Shown one piece after another: positions 22,955 through 34,309 of a stretch of DNA of 64,000 nt. Positions within the stretch are counted from its first letter, which is position 1; each line of letters begins with the position of its first letter. The notes below the pieces were generated by a model that did no database searches, had not been told where the DNA came from, and saw only the letters and a list, made by a program, of their open reading frames with translations. The position numbers and the translations under genes were made by a program. The stretch lies in NCBI GenBank assembly GCA_003255025.1, contig QANY01005768.1, positions 1,996,805-2,060,804 of the forward strand. The letters run 5' to 3'. This DNA is from Datisca glomerata. Lineage: Eukaryota > Streptophyta > Magnoliopsida > Cucurbitales > Datiscaceae.

Positions 22955-24642
22955 TGAAAAAATCATTTTTGAAGAAAATAAATACGAAGTCGCCACCAAT
23001 CATTTTAGGGTGTGATTGATCACCCAATTTTAAAATAAAACTTTTGGTCAACAAAAACTTAAAGTTAGTTCGGTAGTCATTTGTGTGTGGGGAAGATATT
23101 AGCACCCCACAACACCAATTGTTAAAATTGTTATTCAAATTTAATCAAATATTATTCAAATAATATTTTAAAACAAGATTAAAAAAATTCATTTTTGAAT
23201 ATTCCAATTGATACATTTTGCTTCATAAAAATGAACAAAATAAATTACCTTTAATTGGTGGTATAAAGACAATTGAAATTTATTTTTTATTTTTTATATA
23301 CTTTTTAAATCAAAGTATAATTGAAGTTACTCTCAGTATTTCAAAAATAATTTCTCACCTCGGTAGTTCGAGAAATTTGGTATCCCAAAAATTCTAAAGT
23401 CCTTTATTGAATTTTTTTAGTGAAAACTAAATAATGAAATTAGCAAATTAAAACCTATTTGTTATGATTTTAAATCATACATATGTGAACATTAGTTCTA
23501 ATGATAAGAGAATTGGATGAGAATTATATTATAAGCATAAAAATATGATAATAGTACATAAATAAAGAAGAAATACGAAGGGATACCAACTATAAAGGAA
23601 AAAGAAAAAAGAATAATGAAAAGAAATATTAAAGATGATAAAACAATGTACGATAAATTTAGGGAGAATGTGTATAATAAAAAGAAATGAATAATATGTG
23701 AAACATGTAAAAATGATACATAAAAAATATAAATTAGAACACGCACCAATAAAAGGAACAAAAAAAGACAAAACAAACAAATAAATAGAAACAAAAAAAA
23801 ATAAAAGAAATAAATAAATAAAGGATAGACCGTAGCATGTCCGTAGAGTGCCATCTATTTAATAAGAACAGAGGAAATCATTATCTGTTAAACAAAAGAG
23901 GGTGATTCACCCTCTGTGACACAGAGGGTGATGTCACCTTCATTCTATTTTTCGTTTTTAGTAATAATAATAATTATATTATTATACATAAATCAATGTT
24001 TAATATTTTATGCTTTAATAAATTAATCTACGAAAAGTAATTAATTTCATAATTATCACACGTAATTGCATAGTTAGTAAGAATATACCATTTTTATACA
24101 CGGTATACTAATTATCATTTTTTTCTTTCTTGCCTCATTGCTAATCAAATATTAAATGAATGATCATGGATGATAATTAGTTCAAACAAATGTCATTAAA
24201 GAAAAATTAATAAACTTTCAAAATTGAATATTTTTTGTATGATATATAAATATACAATTTTTTATTTTGAACTACTTAGTTCACTAATTATCATTTTTCC
24301 TTTCTTCTTTAATTACTAGAAATTATCATGGATGATAACTAGTTTAAACAAGTGTCACTAAAAAAGTCAATAAAATCTCAAAATATAATATTTTTTTGTT
24401 AGGATGTAAATATATCATTTTTTTATTTTTGACTACTTGGTTCATTAATTACCATATTTCCTTTCTTCCCTCATTGCTAATCAATATTTCCTTTAGTCCT
24501 TATGCTCTCTTTTTACTTTTTTAGTCCTTGAACTACTTTTTTATTTTTCAAAAAGTCACACATTATCTTAGACTAGTAAATAGGCTAATAAACAAAATGT
24601 GTAAATTTAAATAATTAGACTGGACAAAGTACGGTATCTACA
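22955..24642 (-). repeat. Inner gypsy 3' LTR
   Basis: 1688 bp. On the minus strand it begins TGTAGATACC and ends ...TTTTTTCA. It includes an AT-rich low-complexity block (23500-23850) that produces long hydrophobic minus-strand frames, two copies of a 'gatcatggatgataact' unit (about 24161 and 24327), and a striking palindrome cluster at 23897-23931. Confidence 0.85.
23897..23931. other. Overlapping perfect palindromes (mutually exclusive hairpins)
   Basis: A 19-nt palindrome at 23897-23915 (9-bp arms agagggtga / tcaccctct) shares its right arm with a 25-nt palindrome at 23907-23931 (12-bp arms tcaccctctgtg / cacagagggtga). The same block exists in the other LTR at 31815-31858, where the first palindrome is intact and a third, agggtga-tg-tcaccct, is at 31843-31858. 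Confidence 0.9.
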
Positions 24643-24659
24643 GTTGTCTCCTTTTATTC
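24643..24659 (-). promoter_or_regulatory. Polypurine tract of the inner gypsy element
   Basis: The minus strand reads GAATAAAAGGAGACAAC directly before the LTR start TGTAGATACC. Confidence 0.75.
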
Positions 24660-24794
24660 ACGCTTCTAAACTTAGAAGGTGTACAAATGTTAGATACATA
24701 TTTTGATTGGTATGATAAAACACTATATAAAATAGGAGAATAGAAACCTCGACTAATTTGGGCTCTATGAAATGATGGAATTATGAAATGGACC

Positions 24795-25930
24795 TCGATA
24801 GACATAGGCTTCGACCTCAACTCAATTCAGGTTCGATTTAACACAATTTATTGAAATGGACCAAGTACTGGCACTGGGCTTCGACCGTGACAAAGTCAAG
24901 TTCGATTTAACCAAAGATATTCGACCAATACTCAATTCAGATTCGATTTAACCGGATATTTTGAAATCGACCAGGCACTGACACCAGGCTTCGACCGCAA
25001 TAAAGTTGGGTTCTATTTAACCAAAGATATTGGAAAGGGAAACGGACCTGGAACAGGCTTCGACATCAACTCAATTCAAGTTTGATTTAACCAGATATTT
25101 TGAATGGACCGGGCGCTAACACCGGACTTTGACCGCGATAAAGTCGGGTTTGATTTAACCAATGATATTTGAAAGGGAAACAGACCTGGAATAGGCTTCG
25201 ACCTTGACGCAATTTGGGTTTGATTTAACCATATATTTTGAAATGGACTAGGCGCTGACAGTTGGCTTCGATCACGACAAGGTCGGGTTTAATTTAACCA
25301 AAGATATTTGAAAGGGAAACGGACATGGAACAGGCTTCGACCTCCACTCAATTCGGGTTCGATTTAACCGGATATTTTGAGATGGACCAGACACTGACAC
25401 TGGGCTTCGACCATGACAAATTCAGGTTTGATTTAAAAAACATTATTTGAAAGGAAAATAGACTTGGAATAGGCTTCGACCTCGACTCAATCAGGTTCGA
25501 TTTAATCGAATATTTTGAGATGGACCAGACGCTTACACCGGGCTTCGACCATGACAAATTGGGGTTTGATTTAACCAACGATTTGAAAGGGAAATGGACA
25601 TGGAACAGGCTTTGACGTCGAGTCAATTTGAGTTCGATTTAACCAGATATTTTGAAATGGACCCGGAGCTAACACCGAAATTTGACCATGACAAAATCAG
25701 GTTCGATTTAACCAAAGATATTTAAAAGGAAAATGGTCCCAGAAGAGTCTTTGACCTCAACTCAATTTGGGTTCAATTTAACTGGATATTTTAAAATGGA
25801 CCAGGTGCTGATACTAGGTTTCGACCGCGATAAATTCGGGTTCGATTTAACCAAAGATATTTGTCAGGGAAATGAACCTGGAATAGGCTTCAACCTCGAC
25901 TCAGTTTGGGTTTGATTTAATCGGATAAAA
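24795..25930 (-). repeat. 138-bp tandem array in the 3' region of the inner gypsy element
   Basis: The landmark 'ggcttcgacc' recurs at about 24807, 25056, 25194, 25333, 25472, 25608, 25746 and 25886, mostly 136-140 bp apart. Each unit is made of two related halves of about 69 bp, both containing 'ggttcgatttaacc' and differing in the following 'ggatatttt' or 'aaagatattt'. The array ends about 150 bp from the polypurine tract, so it lies in the 3' untranslated part of the element. Small in-frame stretches are a by-product of the repeat. Confidence 0.9.
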
Positions 25931-28199
25931 AGCCTTTATTCACAATATTCACTCTATCATTCTTACTTTCTCCATTTCTTTCCTCCAATATCTAGATATG
26001 TAGATGACATTGCAAATTACTCTTGAAATTACTTAAGAGCATGATTTTTGGCACAAAAAGGAGTTTGAGGGCATGGTGAGAACCTAAAAATGCAGCATGG
26101 AAAAAAAGAGTTCCAGGTCATGGTGAAAACTTGAAAAGGCATCATTGGTAAAAAAACAATAAGAGGGACAAACGTCAACATGTATATATATATATATAAG
26201 AGGGTTTGAAGTTATCTGAAAAGACGCCATGAAAAAAATTTGAAGTTGACTTATGCAAGTCTCATATAACAATAAAAGCTAGTTTAATGTAAGCTTTAAA
26301 TGTGGAAATTCATGCTTGGATTTTGAAAGAATATCACTAAGTGATTCATGCACTTGAATTGTATTAAAACAACTAATGTGATACATGTCTATGCATTGCA
26401 AATTGAATGATTTTGAATGCATGCTAGGCATGATTGTGAACATTTATATGAAAATTATTTGAAAATTTTTGAAAGTTGACTAACGCGGCTTTTGATTTTA
26501 AATGAATGCTCTTGATGTTTTGAAATCGAAGCAACTTGTATGATGCATGTCTATGAAATTCTTGACTTATATTAGAAGTGGGATGATCATGATAGTGTGA
26601 ACAATATGCATGACTGTGAGCATTTAAAAGAATCTTATGATGATTTTTTTAAATGGGTCATATAATAGAGAAAATGGTGTGCCCTTTGTACTGGATCATG
26701 CCCCAGTATTAGGTTTTTGCCAATGATATAAAATAAAATAGCTAATAATAGAGAAAATGGTGTGCCCTTTGTACTGGATCATGCCCCAGTATTAGGTTTT
26801 TGCCAATGATATAAAATAAAATAGCTGATAAACAAGGATTTGAAGAGGTTATGAGAAAACAAATTGTGGAATAAGATTTTCCTAGTTTTGGAACGACTCT
26901 TTTAAGAATTAAAGTATTTCACATAGTGCTTTTCTCACTCATAGTGATCATCTTTTCCTTCTTTTCCTTTTCCTTTTCTTCTTCTTCTTTTTTCTTTTTC
27001 TTCTTCTGAGAGGTGATGTCTTGCTCATGACAGATATATATTAAGGTACTAACTTATTTAAATTCATACTCTTATTGTAGATAGATCTTCTTGGTCCGGA
27101 GAGGACTTTCAATTTGGTTGTAATATAGGCTAGGATTTTTAGGCTGCCAAAAGAAAGGATATCAAAGGCTCAAAATTCACCTGAAAATGATATGTCTAAA
27201 CCAATTATATGTTGTGAATTTTGCCAAATAAAGACTGCCCTAATGTGGGTTTGACATTTTTTCATGAGAGACCAAAATTGGATAGTTGTACATGAACTTT
27301 TTGCAACAAATTATCCCTGTATGGGAAAATGCATTTAGAATTTTAGTTGAATAAATTTCCCCTAAAGTAAAGAACAATCTAAAAAAATCACAAGGCTCAT
27401 TTGGCTTTGGCCTTTTTTTTGCATTTACTATATTTTTTGTTGATTTTTGTTTGCCTTTGTCTTTTGCGTTTGTGCCAGTTTGAGAAATTTTTCACCTTTT
27501 AAGACATATATATTAACAATAATAATAATTGCCCAAGTGTAGGAACTGATCATTGGCTGTGTGTCATGAAATGCAGATTCTTTTTAGGCTCAATTGAGCT
27601 TGCACGGATAAAAGTGTTTAGGATTGCAGAAAGAATGCCTCTCCATCATTTCCAATCAGAAGTAAATTCAACAAGAACATGACCTTAGATAAGGATAACA
27701 CCTTTTTTCAATGTCTTTATTCACAAGAAGGAATATTATTTTCACTTTTATTTGTCTCTTCACTAAAAATAAGATCGACAATGTTATATTTGATACTGCT
27801 TATGCCTTTATTCTCAAAATCATCATTCCTAATGTGAGTTAGTTTATTGGGTGAAAGGAAAGAAATGAGAGAGATGCGAGAGTATGACGTCAATGAATGA
27901 AGAGCTGGAAATGTATTTATTAACTTTAAAATGAGCAGAAACACAAATAGGACAAAAAACTAGAATTGAAAGTATGAGATGACTAAAAATAGACGTAACG
28001 CGACAAGAAGGTGTATGACAAAAGTTTCTCAGATATTGGGTAGAGCTTTGAGAAATTTGACATTAGCTCATTAGTCTTGAAGGTCCCTAAGAAGCAATGG
28101 TAATTCTGTGATACCTTAATTATTGAACTTATAGTCAGGCCAACAATGATATGTGAAAACATCGATATATTGCAACCATTAAAACATTCACAGCATCAA
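25931..28199 (-). other. Inner gypsy internal region, no domain recognised
   Basis: About 2.3 kb where pol would be expected. No RT (xDD), protease or integrase motif can be read on the minus strand. A TC-rich tract is at about 26950-27005. Confidence 0.6.
26662..26827. repeat. Exact 83-bp tandem duplication
   Basis: 26662-26744 and 26745-26827 look identical base for base when read side by side. In a region otherwise full of old mutations this implies a recent local duplication or an assembly artefact. Confidence 0.9.
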
Positions 28200-29812
28200 G
28201 TTGTTCCATTTTACATGTAGAGATATGTTCCATGAATTTGCCATGGCATTCCCATGCTCTGGTGGAGAGTTGGGGCTAGTTATTAGTTATCATCAACTTT
28301 CTTGAAGTTTAGCCAACCGACTTTGATTAACATTTGAACTCTAGCTTCCAACGTTGTGCAATTTTTAGTTGAATGTCACATTGCCCCTGCATGATAATCA
28401 TATCGAGTAGTTGGGTTATACCATCTAAGATATGGTGGCTGGAAAGACTGGTTAAGAATCGACACCAACTGGTTATTCTATATTAATTGTGGTGATAATT
28501 CTGTATAGGACATCAGAATTGGTCGTATTGGACGAACCGTTAGTTATTCTTATCTCCCCTTTGAGACTGGTCAACTCGACCAAATTGCATGGCACTTAAA
28601 TGGTATTCGCCACACATGATGTCACAGATTTGGGTCATTCAATGTACTTTGAAAGGCACGATCTGGGGTTCACAGCTTGTGGGTACCCCAAATTGATTGT
28701 CTGTACCTCCCCTTCTTTTCATTTCGACGGCAACCCATTTTCTGTAGAGGATACTTCTGACAGAGCTCCTGGAATTCTATCTCTTTTTATCCCACATTCT
28801 ATTCGCACTGACTATAATATCAGAAAAGTAGTTTGGTGAATTTCCAATCATTCTATCATGAAGACCTTAAGGTACTGATGAACATTCTAGCTATTTTTTA
28901 CAAGATGGGTTATACTTGAGTAGCTAATTTCCTTCACCTTTGAGTATATTCCGTAAAGTTTCCAGTATGCTTTTTTAAACCTTTGTAGACCAAAATTATT
29001 AGAAGCCATGTCCATATTGTACTTGTATTATCTCATAAAAGTGTTAGCTTAGTCTTTACATCTCTTAAAATGTTGACCATCCAACTGGATGAGCCAGCGA
29101 GATGCAGCCCCCAATAAAACTGTCTTGAGAAAAATTTGAATCAACAACTTATCATCATGCTTGCATGTAGGCATTTTTTTTGCAATACACAATAAGGTGA
29201 CTCCCCAGGCATGTCCTGTCATCATACCTTTCAAACTCATGAATTTTGAATTTATGAGAGATGGTTATATCTAGGACCAGACATGATTGGGTGGTATCAG
29301 TGGTACCGTATGCACATGTTCCTTCAATAGCACACAACCTCTCTTCTAGAAAATCCAACTTATCACTCATAAGTGGAATTTTGCTTAGTTTGATAACGTA
29401 CTTCTGCGCTTTTGGGTCATCGAGATCATGTATGATGATTCGCTCATGATCATATTCTTTTTGTGAGGTGAAAACTTGATTGTGGTCAGGTACTGCTGTT
29501 GGGAGGTCGTACCCAAACTTTCTTGAATTCATCAATTCTTGGAGACTTGGAAACATGTAGTGCTGCACATTTATTGGTATTGATGAAACATGGAATTGGT
29601 ATGTTTGATGACATCACTAGAATGAAGTGAATCCAGGAGGGTGAAGTGAGGTATCGACTTTGATCTCGTGGAGATGGAGCCCTTTGCGGATTTTCAAGAC
29701 ATGCTTTTCTTTTGTTGGTGGCAAGAAGTTCTAAGACTCCAACCATTTGTTCTTCTAGCTCCTAAATTTCTTGTTCAATTATCTCTTGTGATAGATTTTT
29801 TTGTTCATCCAT
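28200..29812 (-). pseudogene. Inner gypsy Gag (decayed)
   Basis: From an ATG at 29812-29810 the minus strand starts MDEQKNLSQEIIEQEI, a coiled-coil-like opening. Downstream are 'KLDFLEERLCAIEGT.AYGTTD', 'FKIHEFERYDDRTCLGSHLIVYCKK' and 'DDKLLIQIFLKTVLLGAASRWLIQLD', all hallmarks of plant gypsy Gag (retrotrans_gag domain). Near 28420-28300 a 'DYHAGA..HSTKNCTTLEARVQ' block matches the CHHC-like motif of the same Gag family, but the first Cys is Tyr and a stop interrupts it. Several frameshifts and stops make it non-functional. The Gag style suggests a Tat/Ogre-type lineage, which I cannot confirm. Confidence 0.85.
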
Positions 29813-30835
29813 GATTCTAGCTTGAGATTATGGTCTTTAAGGATAATGGAGGCGCCCCCAATATGTTTTCTTTTTCTCTTTCATTTTTAAACGAAAAAAA
29901 AAATACATTAGCATATGCATGAGGGCAATAAAGAAACTATAATGCATGAAGTAATGAAAGAAATTTCAATGCATGAAAGAGTAAATAAATCCTATAAAAT
30001 AATGAAGCAAATGATGAACCTATGATGCATTTACTAAAGTTAAACTTATTATAATGCACAAAAGAAATAATGAAAATTTTGATGCATGAAATGAAGAATT
30101 ATATACAAATCATGAGTTTAGAAAAAATGTTGATGGGTGAAGTTAATGGCAATTCTAAAAGATGGAGGGAAATAAGAATCGCTCCCAAAACATTATTGTA
30201 CTTGTATGCCAAAATATTAACAATAGTACTCAAAGATGATGATGATGATGATGATGATGATGACATGACGACGACCATGATGATGATGATAACTCGATTT
30301 AAAAAAATTGAAAACAAATTATGACAAATATCAAGTACCACATAAATGTTCAACATGACCTACCTAACACAATTGGAAGACCCTAGGATTTGGTTTTGAT
30401 TGTTCATTATGTGAGGCTTTAAGGTTGTCTAGATATATGTAGTTAGGATCTAAAACTCTTAAAAGGCTCTCAGGTTGTCCAAATTGTTATCCAAATAGAG
30501 TAACATAGGCCCCAAACGGTATCCCGATAGGGTCGACCTGAGTGAGAACTTTCATGAGCCTGCACAGGAACCTCAATTCCACTTAGGCATTCCACTACTC
30601 ATTCTCTCTAATCCTAAAGGAAAAGCCTGGGTATGGGGCGAGTGTATGTGTGTGAATTAGAAATTATGTAAAGAGATATACATTAGAAAAAAAAACTATA
30701 CACAACTACAAGCATGAATAAAAAAAATGATAAATCAAACAAACAAACAAAGAATCACACAAAAAGAATAGCATATGTTAAAATTTTGGCTTGACACTCT
30801 ATCGATCTAAAAATGGTTAGACTGATTGCGTCTCC
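29813..30835 (-). other. Inner gypsy leader between 5' LTR and gag
   Basis: About 1 kb untranslated leader. It includes a (GAT)n microsatellite at about 30236-30290, which produces a poly-Asp frame on + and a poly-Ser frame on -. The minus strand beside the LTR, CAGGAGACGCAATCAGTC at 30822-30839, overlaps the expected primer site; the tRNA is not identified. Confidence 0.65.
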
Positions 30836-32784
30836 TGTGGAAACTTCAATAATTTTCTTCAAAAATGATTTTTTTCAATCGTCGCAGGCACGTTGCCAAT
30901 CATTTTAGGGTGTAATTGGTCACTAAATTTTAAATAAATATTTTGGTCTACGAAAACTCAAAAGTTGGTTCGGGAGTCATTTGTGTGTCGGGAAGGTATT
31001 AGCACCCTACAACACCCATTGTTAAAATGGTTACCCAAATTTAATCAAGTATTATTCAAATTATATTTTAAAACAAGATTAAAGAACTTCATTTTTTAGT
31101 GTTCCATTTAGTACATTTTGCATAAAAAAAAATAAATTACCTTTAATGAGTGGTACAAAGATCATTGAAAATTTATTTTTTATTTTTTTATATATTTTTA
31201 AAATCAAAGCATAATTGGAGTTGCTCTCTGTATCCCAAAAATAACTCTTCACCTCGATAGTTCGAGAAATTTGATATCCCAAAAATTATAAAGTCCTTCA
31301 TCAAATTTTTTTAGTAAAAACTAAATAAAGAAATTAACAAATTGAAACCTAATTGTTATGATTTTAAATCATACGTATGTGAACATTAGTTCTAATGATA
31401 AAAGAATTGGATGAGAATTACATTATAAGCATAATAATATGACAATAGTACAGAAATAAAGAAGAAATAAGAAGGGATAACAACTATAAAGGGAAAAGAA
31501 ACGAATAATGAAAATAAATGTTAAAGATGATAAAAATATATGATAAATTTAAGGAGAAGGTGTATATTAATAAGAAATGAATAATATGTGAAACACGTAA
31601 AAAAGATACATACAAATATAAATTAGAACACACGCTAATGAATGGAACAAAAAAAAGATAAAACAAAAAATAAATAGCAACAAAAAAATATAATTAATTA
31701 ATTAGTTAATAAAAAAGAAAGGACAGGCCGTAGCCTGTCAACAGAGGGTGACTCCCCTCTGTTTAATAAGCTATGTTTAATAAGAACATAGGGAATCACC
31801 GTCTCTTAAACAAAAGAGGGTGATTCACCCTCTATGACACTAAGGGTGATGTCACCCTCTTTTTTTTATATAATAATAATAATTAATTATTATACATAAA
31901 TCAATATTTAATGTTTTAAGTTTTAATAAATTAATCTACAAAAAGTATTTAATTTCATAATTAACACATGTAATTGCTTAGTTAGTAAGAATATACCATT
32001 TTTACAAACGGTCTATTAATTGCTATTTTCTTTTCTTCTCTCATTGTTAATCAAACTGCAAAGGAATGATCATGGATGATAACTAGTTCAAACAAGTGTC
32101 ATTAAAGAAAAATCAATAAACTTTCAAAATTGAAATTTTTTTTTTGAATACAAATATACCATTTTTTTATTTTAGACTATTTAGTTCACTAATTACTTTT
32201 TTTCCTTTCTTTCTTTATTGCAAGGAATGATCATGGATGAGAACTAGTTCAAACAAGTGTCACTAAGAAAATATCAATAAAATCTCAAAATATAATATTT
32301 TTTGTCTAGGATGTAAATATACCATTTTTTATTTTGGATTACTTAGTTCACCAATTACCAATATTTTCTTTCTTCCCTTGTTGCTAATCAAATAGTAAAT
32401 GAATGATTATAGATGATAACTAGTTCAAACAAGTGTCACTAAAATAGCAACAAGATCTAAAAAAATGAAAAGACTTATGAGTACATTAAAAAACTTTCAA
32501 AGCTTAATTGTTTGAATGATTTTTATATAGATGTTTAACTCTCTATTTTATGTATTTTTATGTATGAGAAATTATCGTAAGAGATTTTTACAATAAATGT
32601 ACACTTTCAACCCATTAAAGTGTTGATTCACATTGATTTTATTTTACATCCCTCAAAGGCCTTATCTTCATACTTATTGATTGAGTTGATGACAAAAATA
32701 TCTAACTATCAAATTTGTAAGAAAATCATTAATGCATAAAAATAAAACTCAAGATTAAAAGTAAAAGGTGGAAATGAAGAAACA

Positions 32785-32855
<71 letters not shown>

Positions 32856-33362
32856 TATGAAAAAAGAAACAAGAGCATATACTATATGAGTTTAAATGAA
32901 AGATGATGAAGAATGATGATCAAGATATATATTGTTAGCTAATGTGCAAGAAATTTAAACTACCTTAAAAAAGAATAGGAGAAGATGAAATATGAATAGA
33001 AATGAAGACTCTCTCTCTCTCTTAGAAAGTCTCTCCTATTATCTCTCTCAAGACCTCTTTTTCTCTCTCTAAAATCACACCTCTTTATCACTCTTCAATC
33101 CCCCCTTCAAGTGAATACCCCCTCCTTATTTATAGGTAAAATTATGGTTACACTTTTTTCTCTTTTAGTTCTTATGCTCCCTTTTTATTTTTTTGGTCCT
33201 TGAACTTTTTTCTTATATTTTTAGTCCCTAGTCTATTTATCTATTAGAGATATTGGGCTTTTTTTGTTTTTCAAAAAATCACACATTGTCTTAGACTAGT
33301 AAATAGGCTAATAAAAATGTATATATTTAAATTATTGGACCAGACAAAATATGATATCTACA
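30836..33362 (-). repeat. Inner gypsy 5' LTR
   Basis: About 2.5 kb, roughly 840 bp longer than its partner. It has three 'gatcatggatga' units (about 32070, 32230, 32405) against two, and an additional block at about 32460-33130. The last 230 bp (ctagtaaataggctaataaaaatg...tatctaca) align again with the other copy. Confidence 0.85.
32786..32852. repeat. (AC)n microsatellite, about 33 units
   Basis: Uninterrupted acacac run inside the 5' LTR block that is absent from the other LTR, so it arose after insertion or the partner lost it. Confidence 0.95.
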
Positions 33363-34309
33363 CCAATAAAGTTGTGTCATTATGGATCCAAGGCCAAAAG
33401 TACCGGCTAGGTTGCAGATATTTTCTAAGGATGATGCTTTGCAACAAATGGGTTTTGCAACTATAAGCTGGTAACCAAGGAAAGAAAGGGTTCACCACAC
33501 AGGATCATCAATGGCAAGAAAAATGCCGTAAAGTGAACACCAACGACTTTGAGGCACGACACTTAAAAGACATCGGATATGGAGGCAACATCAATAGTAA
33601 GGAAAACTGAAAAAGGTTTGAAAGGAAGCCTCCTAAACAAAAAGGCCATTGGAAAGGGAAAACTACTATTCTCGCAAGAAGAAAAGAATAATTGGGGACA
33701 AGAATGACGGTCGGCAAAGATCTCAACCCTCTTAGAAAGGTGAGGATGAAGAAAAATGAAGAAGGAAACCACCCATTTATAAGCCTTGGAGAAGGAAACC
33801 GCCCAATTATAGGCCTTGAAGAAGAAAACTGCTCATTTAATGGGCATTAAAGTGAACCATGATACGGACCGTTAAAGCGATCCCACGTCCAATGAACTGC
33901 CATTACGTGAACCGGAAGGACAGTTCTGGAAAACCAAATGTCACTTACGCATCTGTAATGAAGCGATGTATCAATGAACCAATCCTCGCGTTTGGTGACT
34001 CTTACCCTCCTTTGCACGCGTTCCTACGCCATCATTGCCCCAACTCCCAAGGAATGAATGGTCTTGAATTGCGATAAAGGCGAGGTGATACACACGCACG
34101 GACAAGTCGTGACAGAGACTACTAGGCAATTACTCCCATTAACCGTCAGTTTCCTAACTGAACATGATTCAAAGACAAGTGTAGAGTGCTTAATACGAAC
34201 AATATTTTTAGTGTCACATCATATGAAGTCATCTCAGACCAGGAATCAAAGTAAAGGAGTATTCAGGCTTGGGCGAGTAGAATCTCCCATGTCTTCGCTT
34301 GGTGGCAAC
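33363..34309 (+). other. Outer gypsy internal sequence before the 3' LTR
   Basis: Unique sequence resuming after the inner insertion, with no recognised domain. The base composition is more balanced than the AT-rich neighbours. The presumed polypurine tract next to the LTR is poor (cttggtggcaac, 34298-34309); better versions of it survive at the U3 unit junctions. Confidence 0.55.
33761..33850 (+). repeat. Three tandem 30-bp units
   Basis: 33761-33790, 33791-33820 and 33821-33850 are all versions of gaaggaaaccgcccaattat plus aggccttgaa, with increasing divergence. Because 30 is a multiple of three, the + strand keeps one frame (EGN.P.I..L-type decapeptides) before a TAA in the third unit. 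Confidence 0.85.

Larger units (their letters stand above)
22955..33362 (-). mobile_element. Inner gypsy-like LTR retrotransposon with gag but no recognisable pol
   Basis: LTRs at 22955-24642 and 30836-33362 share 'ccaatcattttagggtgt', 'gggtgattcaccctct' and the end 'tatctaca', in direct orientation. Minus orientation follows from the purine-rich tract (24643-24659) beside the left LTR and gag just inside the right LTR. Flanking 5-mers acaat and ccaat match at 4 of 5. The interior has a leader, a decayed gag, about 2 kb of unrecognised sequence and a tandem array beside the 3' LTR; protease, RT and integrase are not detectable. It sits inside the outer element and so is younger than it. Confidence 0.85.

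Noticed and set aside
23498..23854. 118-codon hydrophobic minus-strand frame resembling a membrane protein
   Set aside because: It lies in AT-rich low-complexity sequence of a gypsy LTR and the matching region of the other LTR (31484-31666) is disrupted; the Phe/Tyr/Leu bias follows from base composition.
30070..30356. Poly-Asp / poly-Ser frames on both strands
   Set aside because: Produced by the (GAT)n microsatellite in the inner gypsy leader.
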